Shown piece after piece: positions 42,649-54,361 of a DNA stretch of 64,000 nucleotides; positions within the stretch are counted from its first letter, which is position 1; each line of letters opens with the position of its first letter. The notes beneath the pieces were generated by a model. It was given only the letters and a program-made list of their open reading frames with translations. It made no database searches and was not told where the DNA came from. The stretch covers positions 18,844,621 to 18,908,620 of the forward strand of contig NC_049993.1 in the NCBI RefSeq assembly GCF_000003815.2, written 5' to 3'. Made by a program: the position numbers and the translations under genes. Origin of the DNA: Branchiostoma floridae (Eukaryota > Chordata > Leptocardii > Amphioxiformes > Branchiostomatidae).

Positions 42649-45399
42649 TTAATGGTGTTGTAAGTACTGAGGCAGCAGGGATGTGTAGGTGTGCTGCTGC
42701 TGACCACTGGGGTTCCTCAGGGGTTCATAGTGGTTTGGTCTAGCAGCTGTGCTAACCTGTCTGTTCTCATATTTGTGGGACTGAGGGCCTTGTCTTGCTT
42801 GTGGACGGGCACCATTTTCAGGGCCCATGGAGGGGGATGGAACCTCATATCCGTTGTTACAGCTGCCAAGGTGTATGTTGCCAGCACCTTGGTTTGGGCT
42901 TTCCCTTTGGTTGATTTCGGGTATGGTGTCATACACTGGGTCATCAGTTGGAACATTATAGACATGCTGGCTGTTTCCTGTACCAGAATGGGACATTTGG
43001 GATTGACTGTTTATGTTTGTATGCCCCCTTATCTGAACATGACCACTGGACTTGCCTGTGGGGTTTAGGTTACTGGGGCCAGCACTAGAGGCTAGCGCAT
43101 AAGTATGCTCCCTTTCCTTCCTCTTATATATGCACCTCTGAGTCACTGCAAAGGCAATAGCAGAAATGATAAATATTCCAAGAACAACAAACAGAGTAGC
43201 AAGCACAGGCATGGGCAAGGAGATGGCACTGATATTAGGGCCCGGATTGCTTTCTGTTATTGTAGACCAGCCTGGGTTAGAGCCAGCAGTAGGTGTGTTG
43301 GTGGGTGTTGGGGACAATGTTGGTACCTTTGATATTGACTTTGTTGAAGTACTGAACATAGACCAGCCTGGGTTAGAGCCAGCAGTGGGTGTGTTGGTGG
43401 GTGTTGGGGACAATGTTGGTACCTTTGATATTGACTTTGTTGAAGTACTGAACATAGACCAGCCTGAGTGAGAGCCAGCAGTGGGTGTGTTGGTGGGTGT
43501 TGGGGACAATGTTGGTACCTTTGATATTGACTTTGTTGAAGTACTGAACATAGACCAGCCTGGGTTAGAGCCAGCAGTGGGTGTGTTGGTGGGTGTTGGG
43601 GACAATGTTGGTACCTTTGATTTTGACTGTGTTGAAGTACTGAACATAGACCAGCCTGTGTTAGAGCCAGCAGTGGGCATGCTGCTGGGTGTTGGGGGCA
43701 ATGTTGGTACCTTTGTTGTTAGCTTAGCTGACTGATGAAAAGTAGACAAGTTAAGGGTAGAGTCAACAACATGTTTTTTGGTCAAAGTGGAGTAGGCTGG
43801 TGTCGTCTCCTCACAGATCAGGTCTTCAGGATTTACATCTGAAATGTTTTGCCCTGCAAGGTTGGCAGGTCCAGCACATCTGATCTGGTCTTCAAATGGG
43901 TAAGACCCGTTCATCCTCTGTCTAAAGGGAGCCATCCTACAGTCACACTGCCAGGGGTTGTTGTCAATTATAACACTTGGAAACCAAGTGTAATATTCCC
44001 TAGCTGGTACAGAGGCCAGTATGTCATATGCCATTACTGGGAGTGTCTCCATTGGGTTATTGTTTAATCTAAGTTCTGACAGCACTGAAGTATTCAAATT
44101 TGATAAGGCTTCTAAAGGGAAAGTGCTCATGTTATTATAACCAAGTCCCAGTTCTTTAAGCTGAAGCAGATTCCCAAATGTGTCAGCTGGGATGGTTCTG
44201 ATGTTGTTGCGTGAAAGGCGTAGAACTCTAAGCTGTGTTGTGTCATTGAAGGTACCTGCCTCAATACTGTGGATGTCATTACTGCCAAGGTCAAGCCACT
44301 TTAGGTTACCAAGTCCAACAAATATGTCAGCTGGGAGAGTAGTTAACTTGTTAAGGTTAAGACGCAAGCTTTGCAGATTACCGAGTCCCACAAATACGTC
44401 AGCTGGGAGAGTAGTTAACTTGTTATGGTTAAGACGCAAGCTTTGCAGATTACCGAGTCCCACAAATATGTCAGCTGGGAGAGTAGTTAACCTGTTATGG
44501 TTAAGATCAAAGCTTTGCAGATTACCGAGTCCCACAAATATGTCAGCTGGGAGAGTAGTAAACTGGTTAAAGGAAAGATCTAGGGTATGTAGGTTCCCAA
44601 GTCCCTCAAATATATCAGCTGGAAGAGTAGTAAACCGGTTTGAGTAAAGATACAAGGTTTGCAGATTACCAAGTCCCACAAATATGTCAGCTGGGAGAGT
44701 AGTGAACTGGTTTGAGCTAAGAGACAAGGTTTGTAGGTTCCCAAGTCCCACAAATATGTCAGCTGGGAGAGTAGTGAACTGGTTTGAGGAAAGATACAAG
44801 TATCTCAGATTACCAAGTCCCACAAATATGTCAGCTGGGAGAGTGGGTAACTGGTTTGAGGAAAGAGACAAGGTTAGTAGGTTCCCAAATCGTCCCACAA
44901 ATATGTCAGCTGGGAGACTAGTTAACCAGTTTGAGGGAAGAGACAGGTACTGCAGATTACCCAGTCCCACAAATATGTCAGCTGACAGACTACTGGTGGT
45001 TACCTGGTTCCCGTTAAGTCTCAAGTACTGCAGATTACCCAGTCCCACAAATATGTCAGCTGGGAGACTTCTTAACTGGTTATTCCTCAGGTCCAGGCTA
45101 GTTAGGCTGGTTAAGTTGTGAAATGTTTTGTTTTGGATCATGGAAATCTGATTGGAACGAAGATCTAATCTTGTCAAGCTCCTATACCTTAAGAAATCAG
45201 ACTGACTTAAGTTTGTGATGGCATTGCCCCGTAAGTCAAGCCAAGTGATGTCTGTAGGCAGGTCCTGAGGAACACTGCTGAGGCCTCTCCTCCTGCAGTA
45301 ACACCATGATGAGCAGCTGCTGCTGCAGGCTGCTGTCGGTCCAGCTTCCTTCAGGATGATCAGCAGAAGAACCAGCATCCTCCTCGCTTTGTTGGACAT
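42649..45399 (-). CDS. LRR transmembrane receptor, copy 2 (full length)
   Basis: Single exon, 916 residues from the ATG at 45399. Signal peptide 1-24; LRRNT (CSSSCSSWCYC); 16 LRRs at 54-442 plus a partial terminal LRR; LRRCT with Cys 485/487/508/529; Ser/Thr/Pro stalk 530-724 with five 32-residue repeats (KVPTLSPTPTNTPTAG then GWSMFSTSTKSIS); one membrane helix about 727-752; basic anchor; tail of about 160 residues. Tail tyrosines lie in VYNVP (814), VYDTI (823), GYEVP (851), KYENR (877), HYEPL (891), TYTSL (905) and QYL (912). YEPL and YTSL are 10 residues apart, an ITAM-like spacing; YENR fits a Grb2-type YxN site and YNVP a YxxP site. Many LRRs are nearly identical in DNA. Likely a surface receptor signalling through SH2 proteins; ligand unknown and signalling is inference. 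Confidence 0.92.
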   Translation of the reverse strand: MSNKARRMLVLLLIILKEAGPTAACSSSCSSWCYCRRRGLSSVPQDLPTDITWLDLRGNAITNLSQSDFLRYRSLTRLDLRSNQISMIQNKTFHNLTSLTSLDLRNNQLRSLPADIFVGLGNLQYLRLNGNQVTTSSLSADIFVGLGNLQYLSLPSNWLTSLPADIFVGRFGNLLTLSLSSNQLPTLPADIFVGLGNLRYLYLSSNQFTTLPADIFVGLGNLQTLSLSSNQFTTLPADIFVGLGNLQTLYLYSNRFTTLPADIFEGLGNLHTLDLSFNQFTTLPADIFVGLGNLQSFDLNHNRLTTLPADIFVGLGNLQSLRLNHNKLTTLPADVFVGLGNLQSLRLNLNKLTTLPADIFVGLGNLKWLDLGSNDIHSIEAGTFNDTTQLRVLRLSRNNIRTIPADTFGNLLQLKELGLGYNNMSTFPLEALSNLNTSVLSELRLNNNPMETLPVMAYDILASVPAREYYTWFPSVIIDNNPWQCDCRMAPFRQRMNGSYPFEDQIRCAGPANLAGQNISDVNPEDLICEETTPAYSTLTKKHVVDSTLNLSTFHQSAKLTTKVPTLPPTPSSMPTAGSNTGWSMFSTSTQSKSKVPTLSPTPTNTPTAGSNPGWSMFSTSTKSISKVPTLSPTPTNTPTAGSHSGWSMFSTSTKSISKVPTLSPTPTNTPTAGSNPGWSMFSTSTKSISKVPTLSPTPTNTPTAGSNPGWSTITESNPGPNISAISLPMPVLATLFVVLGIFIISAIAFAVTQRCIYKRKEREHTYALASSAGPSNLNPTGKSSGHVQIRGHTNINSQSQMSHSGTGNSQHVYNVPTDDPVYDTIPEINQRESPNQGAGNIHLGSCNNGYEVPSPSMGPENGARPQARQGPQSHKYENRQVSTAARPNHYEPLRNPSGQQQHTYTSLLPQYLQHH
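43265..43744 (-). repeat. five 96-bp in-frame repeats coding the receptor stalk
   Basis: Units start GACCAGCCTGGGTTAGAG (plus strand) at 43265, 43361, 43457, 43553 and 43649. The middle units are almost identical and the outer one more diverged. The whole array is missing from copy 1, whose LRRCT joins the TESNPGPNIS segment almost directly. Confidence 0.95.
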
Positions 45400-45493
45400 A
45401 CTGGCCAAGGTGTAGCCTTATGATATCATAACAGAGATAGGATGATTTACATAATTCTTTTTATTTATTTATTATCTTATTCAGCTAATATAG

Positions 45494-46153
45494 TATATTT
45501 TGTATTTTTGTGAAGGTTAGACATCCAGGAATCGTTAGAATTGAAGACGAATAAATCTTTACTTCTGGATACTTTATTTTTATACAGACGTTTCGGAAGG
45601 CATCCGCCTTTCTTCCTCAGTGAAAAGAAAATGAAGACAAACAATTTCTTGGAACAAGGAATAATTCTTATGTTCTAAATAAACAAAAAAGGTAACGGCT
45701 GAGGTGTTCTAAAATAAACAACACAGGTAACTATTGAGGTGTTCTAACAATGTTCTAAACAAACAAAAAGGTAACTGACAAGGTTCTAGAATAATAGTTT
45801 ATTGAAGTGATTGATGGTTTTATGTATACACTTATCATGTTTTAATATTCTATTCCTTGTTAGTTCATTTTACTTTGCTTGAATTATTCTAGAACCTTGT
45901 CAGTTACCTTTTTGTTTGTTTAGAACATTGTTAGAACACCTCAATAGTTACCTGTGTTGTTTATTTTAGAACACCTTAGCCGTTACCTTTTTTGTTTATT
46001 TAGAACATAAGAATTATTCCTTGTTCCAAGAAATTGTTTGTCTTCATTTTCTTTTCACTGAGGAAGGAAGGCGGATGCCTTCCGAAACGTCTGTATAAAA
46101 ATAAAGTATCCAGAAGTAAAGATTTATTCGTCTTCAATTTTATATTTTGTATT
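45494..46153. mobile_element. 634-bp hairpin insertion with 13-bp TSD (Penelope-like ends)
   Basis: TATATTTTGTATT at 45494-45506 and 46141-46153 flanks 45507-46140; unit 1 has one TATATTTTGTATT in uninterrupted sequence (about 14861). The insert is nearly one long hairpin: about 45539-45798 is the inverse of about 45882-46138, with an 85-bp loop. The arm has ACTGAGGAAG...CCGAAACGTCTGTATAA, resembling the 3' ends of Penelope-like elements. It lies upstream of LRR copy 2, where a promoter might be. No ORF. Confidence 0.85.
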
Positions 46154-46930
46154 AGTCAAGTAGCGCATTGCTAAATATAAAGCCTTCTACTCAAAACATG
46201 AAGATAAGAGTAAAGAAAAAAAAAGTTCCCAATCCGTATTTGCAGGATTTACAATGAAGCCAGTTTGGGAAAACTCAAGGTTTCAAAAGGGTGAGATTAA
46301 TATTCAAGAGCAAGATAACAGTACGGGAATAACGTTTCACAGTTCTTTCAGAGTCCAAACGTCTTTTACATGTATCAGGTACCAAATTTAAGATTTGTCG
46401 GTTCTGTGGGTATAGGATATCCACGGCATCACCATATATCGACCTAGCATGCGAAAAAACATCAGCATCACGCAAAAATAAACAGATCTTTCTGCACGCC
46501 ACACCGTACGCTGTTTGTTCAAAACTTCCAATCCGGCCGCTGATTGGCCCCTGACAAATCAGGCAAGCTTATTAATATTCATAAGTAAGGCGCCCCTAAT
46601 ACCCGTTGTCTGTGGCTTAATTGTCAGCGGTGATATCGCAAGGCATTGCTGCGATAGTCAACCCTGAGTGGGCGGGTGGGTCAGAACTAATGTTGAAAAT
46701 TTTTCGTCATTTGGCAACGATATTGGGTTGTGGAACTCTAGTTCAAAGTGTGCTTCACTAAATGTAGCTAATTTTTAACATTTTCAACATTTAAAAATAC
46801 AAGTGGGTAAGATTGAAAAAGATTGTACCACCTGCCAAATTGAAAGACTCAGCAATTTTGTTACTTAAAACAAACTTCTATGCAGCCATGAGTTACCAGT
46901 GCATGTAATGTGTAGTCAACATTAATTTCA
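46154..46930. other. upstream region of LRR copy 2, distal part
   Basis: Nearly identical to 14870-15638. No coding feature; promoter elements could not be assigned. Confidence 0.45.
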
Positions 46931-47963
46931 TTAAAGGGACATATTGTGAAAAATAATGTCACTATATTTGGTCATTTTTCATTACACTGCACAGCAATAT
47001 TTACAACGTATGGATACGACTTTGCTGTGCCGTGAGGACATCTTGAAATATGCGCACTTCCCTCCAAACGCTTGAGGTCTCAAAACACAGTTTTTCGCCT
47101 ATGGGGATTTACATGGTTAAAGACCCCAAAGTGAGGTGGTTCGACGACTCAAACCTATAGTAAGGTGCAGATACAATTTACGTGAATTTAGTATGTTGAA
47201 GTTGAGGGTACTGTCAAGCTACAAAATATCTGAAAATGAGCATAGATTTGCTGGCTCGTTTTTCTATAAAAGACACTTTGATTTGACCCCCAGTGGAGAT
47301 CATGGAACTGCAGGTGGCGAACAGTAAGTGCCAGTAACCGTATCAAGGCGCAAATTCCTGCCGGCCGAAAAAGCAACGTAATCCAACTTATACAGTATGA
47401 AGTCAACACCGAATGTATTCCTCTACCATTCACCACAGATTCCACCTCGCTGTCGTGCACGGAAGAATAAATATGGCCTTTGCAACTACTGCGGTGCACT
47501 ATTTTAACCCGAACTACTTTGGGGGACGGGGGTCGCGGATGAATACTGTGTTTTGAGACCTTATTGAGTTGCCCGCCATTTTATCCAACTTTCTGACGAA
47601 CCAAGGCGCGCTCTAGAACGTGTCCGGTGGTTCGCTCGAATCNNNNNNNNNNNNNNNNNNNNNNNNNNNNNNNNNNNNNNNNNNNNNNNNNNNNNNNNNN
47701 NNNNNNNNNNNNNNNNNNNNNNNNNNNNNNNNNNNNNNNNNNGACCCCAACGGTCGTTTCGGATATCTAGGACTGACTTACTTCCGGGTATGCTACCCGG
47801 AAGTAAATAAATTTGGTCGCATCTTACTTTGGCACGGTTAATTAGCGCTAGAAAGCTGATAAAATGACGCAGATGAGTTGGAAATAAGTCAATTTGACTT
47901 AAGATTTTAAAGTTCAGAACATTTGAAATTTTGGCGCCATAACTTTACAATATATCCCTTTAA
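46931..47963. mobile_element. TTAA-flanked non-autonomous DNA element (unit 2)
   Basis: Second copy of 15639-16612, with TTAA at 46931-46934 and 47960-47963 and the same TIRs. Interrupted by a 100-N gap. Confidence 0.75.
47643..47742. other. assembly gap (100 N)
   Basis: Placeholder gap. The flanks match 16348 and 16395 of unit 1, where only 46 bp lie between, so the true gap is probably about 46 bp. Confidence 1.
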
Positions 47964-48241
47964 GGTCCCAGTCATACACTAACTTCAAGTTGTTAAAAGT
48001 CAATTGTGAGTGGTCAGAAAAAGCATAATGAATCTAAAATATGTAAATAAAATGAGTAATGACTGCCAAAACACTTAATGGGTAAATATGCATAAAATAA
48101 CTGTTGGTACATATTAACCTTATACCAAATATGCACATAAGGGCCTTAATTGCATAACTGATATGACAATGCCAACTCTTATGTGGTGCATGATGGGAAT
48201 TTAAAAAAATGTAAGTGTGCAAGGAATTTAATCACCATGCT

Positions 48242-49763
48242 TTAAGGAGGTATGTCCAGAAATGGGGTAAATGTACGAAGTTAGTGTGTACGAAGTTGTA
48301 CGAACTTGTACGAAGTTAAAGGTAGATATAGACCGTAATCGGTAAACTTCGGAAGTTTTAGGTGACGTCATCTAACTTCGTACAGGTAGGCAGGGTTGGT
48401 GTACGATGTACGATGTACGAAGATAACAAATCTAACTTCGTACAGGTAGGCAGGGGTTGGTGTACGATGTACGATGTACGAACTTAACAAATCTAACTTC
48501 GTACAGGTAGGCAGGGTTGGTGTACGATGTACTATGTACGGAGTTAACAAATCTAACTTCGTAAAGGCAGGCAGGGTTGGTGTACGATGTACGATGTACG
48601 AACTTAACAGATCTAACTTCGTACAGGTAGGCAGGGTTGGTGTACGATGTACGATGTACGAAGTTAAAAAATCTAACTTCGTACAGAGGGGCAGGGTTAG
48701 TGTACGATGTACGATGAACAAAGTTAACAGATCTTCAGTACAGATGGTCAGGCTTAACGTTGTACGAATCGTTAGAGTCGAATTAAAAAAAATGAGAGGT
48801 CTTATTAAAACACCATATTGAACGATGAAAAAATTACAAACTTTGATAAATAAGACCTATATCTATGTTCATCAAGTGCATTGAAGAATGGTGATCACGT
48901 CAGAAATACAAAGTTGACAGTTCTAAGACCGTACAGAAGGCACTTGAATAAGTTTTAAATAATAAAAAATAACAAAATTTAGAATGATGGAAATAGTTCC
49001 CATAAATGTTATCGTTCTCACTAAGGCATAATGGTATACAACAGTCACAAAAATGCTACCTAATGTTAGTAAAAAAAAAAATGATCTTTACTAAAACTCA
49101 TTTCATATAAGTCATTCTATAGGAACCTCTTACTTTTATGAGATGGTTGATTCTAACGTTATCTGGCCTAACACCACTGTTTGTTACCAATAGGGGTGTC
49201 AGGCAGGAGTGTAAACTAAGCCCTAGACTTTTTAATATTTTTATAAACGATCTAGTTCCGAGTTAGATGATACAGATTGTTCTCCACCCGCACTCAATAA
49301 TTGGTGATCGATGATGTGCTTAACGCGTGGCTGACCATGTGCGATAGGTGAAAGTAGAATAGAATACTGCGTACGGAGTTAGCATAACCCACAGCATAGT
49401 CAAAACATCTTGACTTCGTACACCAGGCCCGACCCATATACGAAGATAGCATACCCACAAAATAGAAAACATTTTAACTTCGTACATCGTACTTCGTACA
49501 TTAGGTCCGCCCCATGTACGAACTTAGCATAACCCACAAAATAGAAAACATTTTAACTTCGTACATCGTACTTCGTACATTAGCTCCGCCCCGTGTACGA
49601 ACTTAGCGTAGCTACGTCACAGATAATTGTCAACGTTTCCCGAACTTTGCCGACAGCGGTTGTCGGAAGTTGTCGGAAGATAGAAGTTGTCGGAAATTAC
49701 GTGTGACGTAGGCTGATCCGAACTTCGTACATTTCACCCATTTCTGGACATGTATGGCTTTAA
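48242..49763. mobile_element. TTAA-flanked foldback element with GTACGAAGTT arrays (unit 2)
   Basis: Second copy of 16890-18533 with TTAA at 48242-48245 and 49760-49763. The left array (48275-48770) has more units than in unit 1, the right array (49375-49620) fewer, and the 106-bp core duplication is single. The RT fragment at about 49130-49320 is frameshifted. Confidence 0.8.
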
Positions 49764-49995
49764 GATATACGAAAGCACTATTATTAAATATTTCATGACA
49801 ATATCAAAGTCAATTCAATATTTATGTAAAAAAGAGAGAATCTCAGTAAGCTGGCTGAAAAGATTGGAGAACATTCAGATTGAAGAAGGAATGTAGGACT
49901 GATACTAATATGGTAATTGTCTTGTTAATATGTTAACACAATTTTATTTACCCAAGAAATCGTCTTTCTAGTATTAGTATTAGGCTTGTATAAGT

Positions 49996-50445
49996 GGAAA
50001 TCCTGGAAAGTTTGTGTGAGATTTTTTAACTTGTCGATGAGTGAAGAAAGGCTGATATCAGAAGTTGACAGTGCCAATTAACCAAGTTCCTCCTGACATA
50101 TTCCTGTTTGACATTTCCTCGTCGCCATTTTGCGATGACGTATGAAGATTGATCAGACGGTTCTTCCCACAATTTTTCCTGTCATGGACAAAGAAATACC
50201 TGTACACTGCATCATGTAGGGTAACAGAGAAGGGGTTGATTTACTCACCTTAGTATGGTTGGTATCAATATACTTGTTTTCAGTCTGCGAACGCCTTTAA
50301 TGTTTCAGAGGGTCCTTCAACTCAGCGCTGAGGTGGCTGGACTACCTGAGGTTACATAGAGACACTGGGTTCAGTTGACAGTGCCTAATGTGTTACATGC
50401 CCACATGTACAGGTGATACATGTGTGCCATAATGAGTTACATAAC
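49996..50445. repeat. recurrent 0.4-0.55 kb repeat, copy 5 of 7
   Basis: Near-identical to 18765-19215 with the same minus-strand donor-like block. Confidence 0.75.
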
Positions 50446-50617
50446 AAAATTTTTTGCAAGTACGGGGTTTACTATTTCTTAAATGGTGCTTTAGTTTGCC
50501 TTCAGCTGTGGCATTTTGTGTAATGTGTAAATTTTGTCACAATACATTATTATTAATATGCATACTCAAAAAAATTAACACCAATCATTTATAGGAACAA
50601 AATTGTGAAACATTTCT

Positions 50618-51632
50618 TTGGCAGTGCCATTTTTAAAATGGAAGATTCATGGGGCCTCTAAACTTTCAGGTAACTTTCTGCATCTAAACTCAAATATAAC
50701 TATCAGTGGTAAACCTTTCTTTTCACAAGTATTTCTTAGTAGGGGGGTCATATTTGTAAACGACATATTAGACTCAGAAAAAAACTTCTTATCATATGTT
50801 AATTTTGTTACAAAATTTGGAGTAGTGTGTCCTGAATTTAAATAAATTTCTGCTATTCCCCCATTTTGGAAGGCTAAGATGAAACTGAATTCTCCAAGTT
50901 TGGGTGTCTGTCTTCCTGTATGTAGAAACATAGGCTGGCTTCATAACTGTAATAGTAATAAGTTTCTGTATTAATTCTCCATGAACGAAGCCAGTCTATG
51001 GGGCTCATCTGAAAGAATTAAACTTTCTTGGGAAGAGTATTTTGACACCCCACTACCATGGCAAAATATATAGTTTACCTTATAAACTTTCGATTGATTC
51101 ATATACTCGAATATTTCAATATAAACTACTATTTAAATTTTTACCTTGCAATAAAATATTATATTTATGGGGTCTGATAGACTCCCCATTATGTAGCCTC
51201 TGTAACGAGGAAGAAGAAACAGTCGTCCACCTTTTTTGGGATTGTTGTGTAACTTCAAATTTTTGGCGTCAGGTGGACGAATGGTTTTTCAATATAAATG
51301 ATACTCATTTGCATATTAATGCACTCAGTATAATTTTCGGCATTTCTAGTGATCGTTGCTCCGTTCTGTTGAATCTTATCCTGCTTTTAGGCAAAATATT
51401 TGTTTTCAAAAATCGTAAGCATTCTTTGAATTTGTTTGAATGCTTTCATATCCTATGTTTCATACTTTTATAAATTAGAAATAAACATAGCAATCCGGCA
51501 AGGCAAACTGCATAAACACAGGGGGAAGTGGGGAAACTTAAATAAATTATTTTCTGTTAGAACCTGATATCTTAAATAAATGTATAACGGGGGCCGCCCT
51601 AAGACGGTCCCCGTCGTAAGACGGTACGGTTT
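50618..51632 (+). pseudogene. Tx1/L1-like LINE ORF2 C-terminus (unit 2)
   Basis: Second copy of 19387-20400 with the same in-frame stop after VCPEFK and the same SPLCSLCNEEEE zinc-knuckle block. A small insertion after NLF shifts the end of the frame (ECFHILCFILL), so the C-terminus differs from unit 1. The 3' hairpin (CTAAGACGG) is at about 51600-51630. Confidence 0.75.
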
Positions 51633-53181
51633 TTTTTGCTGATCTTATTATCCATAAGTACACTGTGTTAGTTGTCACTGACTATGCTGATTACAAAGGT
51701 AAAAAAATTAAACCAAGTCCATGTACACAGCTTTAATTTGCATTCCAAGTATACTTTAATATATTTCCTTCATGTTTTTTTTTTTTAAGAGCAGAATTCT
51801 AACAGTAATGTTGACAGTGCTGAATCACTGCGGTCACAGGCCTCTGCATATTGGCGGCTCGTGTAGCTAACTATACGAACTCATCCAAGCAGTCACACAA
51901 CTGCATGATACACATAAATAAAGCTCCATAAAACACTATGAATATGGGTCTTCAAATGTTTGTTGAGTAGAAAACCAACCAAAAGGAAGCGACATAAACA
52001 TTGTCACCATTGTACTCCCAAGGGAGTGTGGCCGTGAAGGTGGCAGACTAGAGAACGCTCCAAAGATTTATTTGACTGTAACAAATGATTCGTGCTGTCT
52101 ATGAAAATAAGACTTGACAGAGAGATGTAGATGATATTTTCATATAATCAGACAGAGTTTTGTTGATGTTGGCGGTGTCTTTTTTTCGTAATGTTTTTTT
52201 TAGTCGGGCATTCACAATCAGTGCATTCAGCCCATTGCCCGTAAAACATCAGCTGGATTGTTCTAGGTACAGCCTTCCTCATGTGAGACAAGAGGTACAT
52301 ACAGTCACGATTTTACTGTCAAAAGAAAGCTAAAATATCATACTATTAATTTTTTTCTGTGTACTTAGATTTACCACTTATTTCTGAAGAGAGCAAAATT
52401 TAAAAAAAAGCGTACCGAGTTAGGCACACTGTCCAGCGTAGTACAAAATTGGAAGGTTACATACACGAAATTGTCTCTCAGTGTTTGCCGCTTGTAACAC
52501 GCAGCGCGAAAGGTTCATGAACCACATGAATGCATTTCTTATTCAAGTATGTTGTTCAAATCTATGAGTAAAAAATTCAGTCATCAAAATTTGACCACTC
52601 TCAGGCATCTAGCGATGGAGCGCCATGAGTTTGAGCGCAAGAAAAAGCGTACCGTGTTGGGGCACCTCCCGTTAGTAATGTTGTTGAATGAATATGGGCA
52701 AAGGGGTTTAGGACAAACATTAACTGTTGTTACTGGTTTTTGCTTTTATTTCGTGGTTTTTACATGTGCTTTGTTAACGTATTTGTAGCTGCCATGCTTT
52801 CTTTTTGTTGTTTGTTTTGCAAAAAGTAATAAAGAAGGATTAAAAAAAAATTTCAGGTAACACCACAGATGTATGTAATATGTATGTAATGTATATAGAT
52901 GGCATATTAAGTTCCAACATTACGCTGCATTGTCGTTGCACATAATGAAATCATTACAAACTTACGAGTGACCGTGCAGCTCATTCTGCATGGTCCCAAA
53001 CCATTTACCATAGGACCACTCACTGCACGATCCCACAAACCTTTGGGTGCTTGTGGTAATTATAGCCCTAATCTTGTAATTGTTAGCCTGGAGTCCAGCA
53101 TTGTTCGTTTTGTTCCGCTCCCAAAGGCAGGACTCCAGGCTAGTAATTGTTTCCTCTTTGTCAGGTTAACACAAGCACTAT
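51633..53181. other. repeat-derived non-coding stretch (unit 2)
   Basis: Matches 21995-23472; lacks the unit 1-specific block of about 1.5 kb. ORFs here (for example 52549-52788) have no recognisable family and change between units. A-rich tail near 52838-52855; palindrome at 53084-53141. Confidence 0.5.
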
Positions 53182-53186
53182 TTGAC

Positions 53187-53720
53187 ACTTGAAATCTCCT
53201 TCCAAGTATTCTAATGTATGAGTTTTTTTGATATCCTTTAAACTTAAGTAAGATTTTTGACTTGATAACAAAACAAGTTAATATCAGAATGTGGCTGACC
53301 TGTATCAACCAAGTTCCTTCTGATATGTTCCTGATATGTTCCTGTTCCACTTCCTCATTGCCATTTTGGTGTGACGTTTGAACTAAACATTTGATTGCAC
53401 AATCTTGACAACTACTCTTTTGGACAAAAGATATCAAATATGATGTAGGGTCACAGAGAAGGAATTGATTGACTCACCTCAGTATGTGTAATGCCAGTAT
53501 GCTTGTTTTCAGTCTGCAAACTCCTTGAAGTCTCAGTTTGTCTTAAGTGTGTCCTTCAACTCAGTGCTCAGGTGGTTGGACTACCTGAGGTTACATAGAG
53601 ACACCGAGTTCAGTTGACTGTGTGTTAATGTGTTACATGCCCACAGGTGATGTGGTATTTAGATGTGGCAGTCGTCTGAGCATAATGAGTTGTTTGGGAC
53701 ACATTGTAAGTTTACAGTTA
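53187..53720. repeat. recurrent 0.4-0.55 kb repeat, copy 6 of 7
   Basis: Near-identical to 25226-25760. Its left edge is the unoccupied TTGAC target of the transposon found in unit 1. Confidence 0.75.
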
Positions 53721-54361
53721 AATTTTTTGGCAAGTATATACTATTTTATATACATGCATGCTATGGCTTACAATTTCTTGAAGGGTGCTGCAAAATGCCT
53801 TCAGTTGTAGCGCCCTGTACAAAAAGAGGTCACAGAATTATGCAAACTCCATGTTTAATGCTAATCTTTTAAGAACAATTTTGCAAAATATTTATTGTGC
53901 TGAGGGACTTTTAAATTCCCCACTATTTCCTTCAGGCTCCCACAATGCTTGTACTAGTTCTTGCCATGATTTAGTATAATAGTTGTTTCCTAGTTGACTT
54001 GTCATGTGGACAAAAGTACTATCTTAGACCTTGAACCCCCCCCCCCCCCCAATAAAGCGAGCAGTTTATTATTGGACTGAGCAGAGCACTTTGGAAAAAT
54101 GCTTGTAGTCTTTTACAGCTTAAACTTACCTTTAAGCTAATAGTATCTGATATTTTGTGAAAAACTTCTTTGGTACTCAACATATCATATTGATCCCAGT
54201 GGGGGTCTTCGAGCCTCGTTAAAAGTAAAAAAAAATCTTCAGATGTATTGACTCTTAAGATCTTGAGATTTTTCATGAGAATCTTGAGATCATTGTATTA
54301 AGTCTCAAGATTCTTGAAAAAGATCTCAAAATTTTTTCCAGAAAGTCAGGCAGTGTAGAGG
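53721..54361. other. non-coding; poly-C run and AGATCTTGAGA palindromes (unit 2)
   Basis: Second copy of 25761-26393; nothing coding seen. Confidence 0.5.

Noticed and set aside
43166-43735. Plus-strand ORFs with VGVGDNVGTFDID repeats
   Set aside because: Antisense shadow of the receptor stalk repeats.
48368-48821. Repeat ORFs on both strands (IVHRTPTLP and GVRCTMYE types)
   Set aside because: Generated by the GTACGAAGTT tandem arrays of the foldback element; open on both strands with array-length differences between units.
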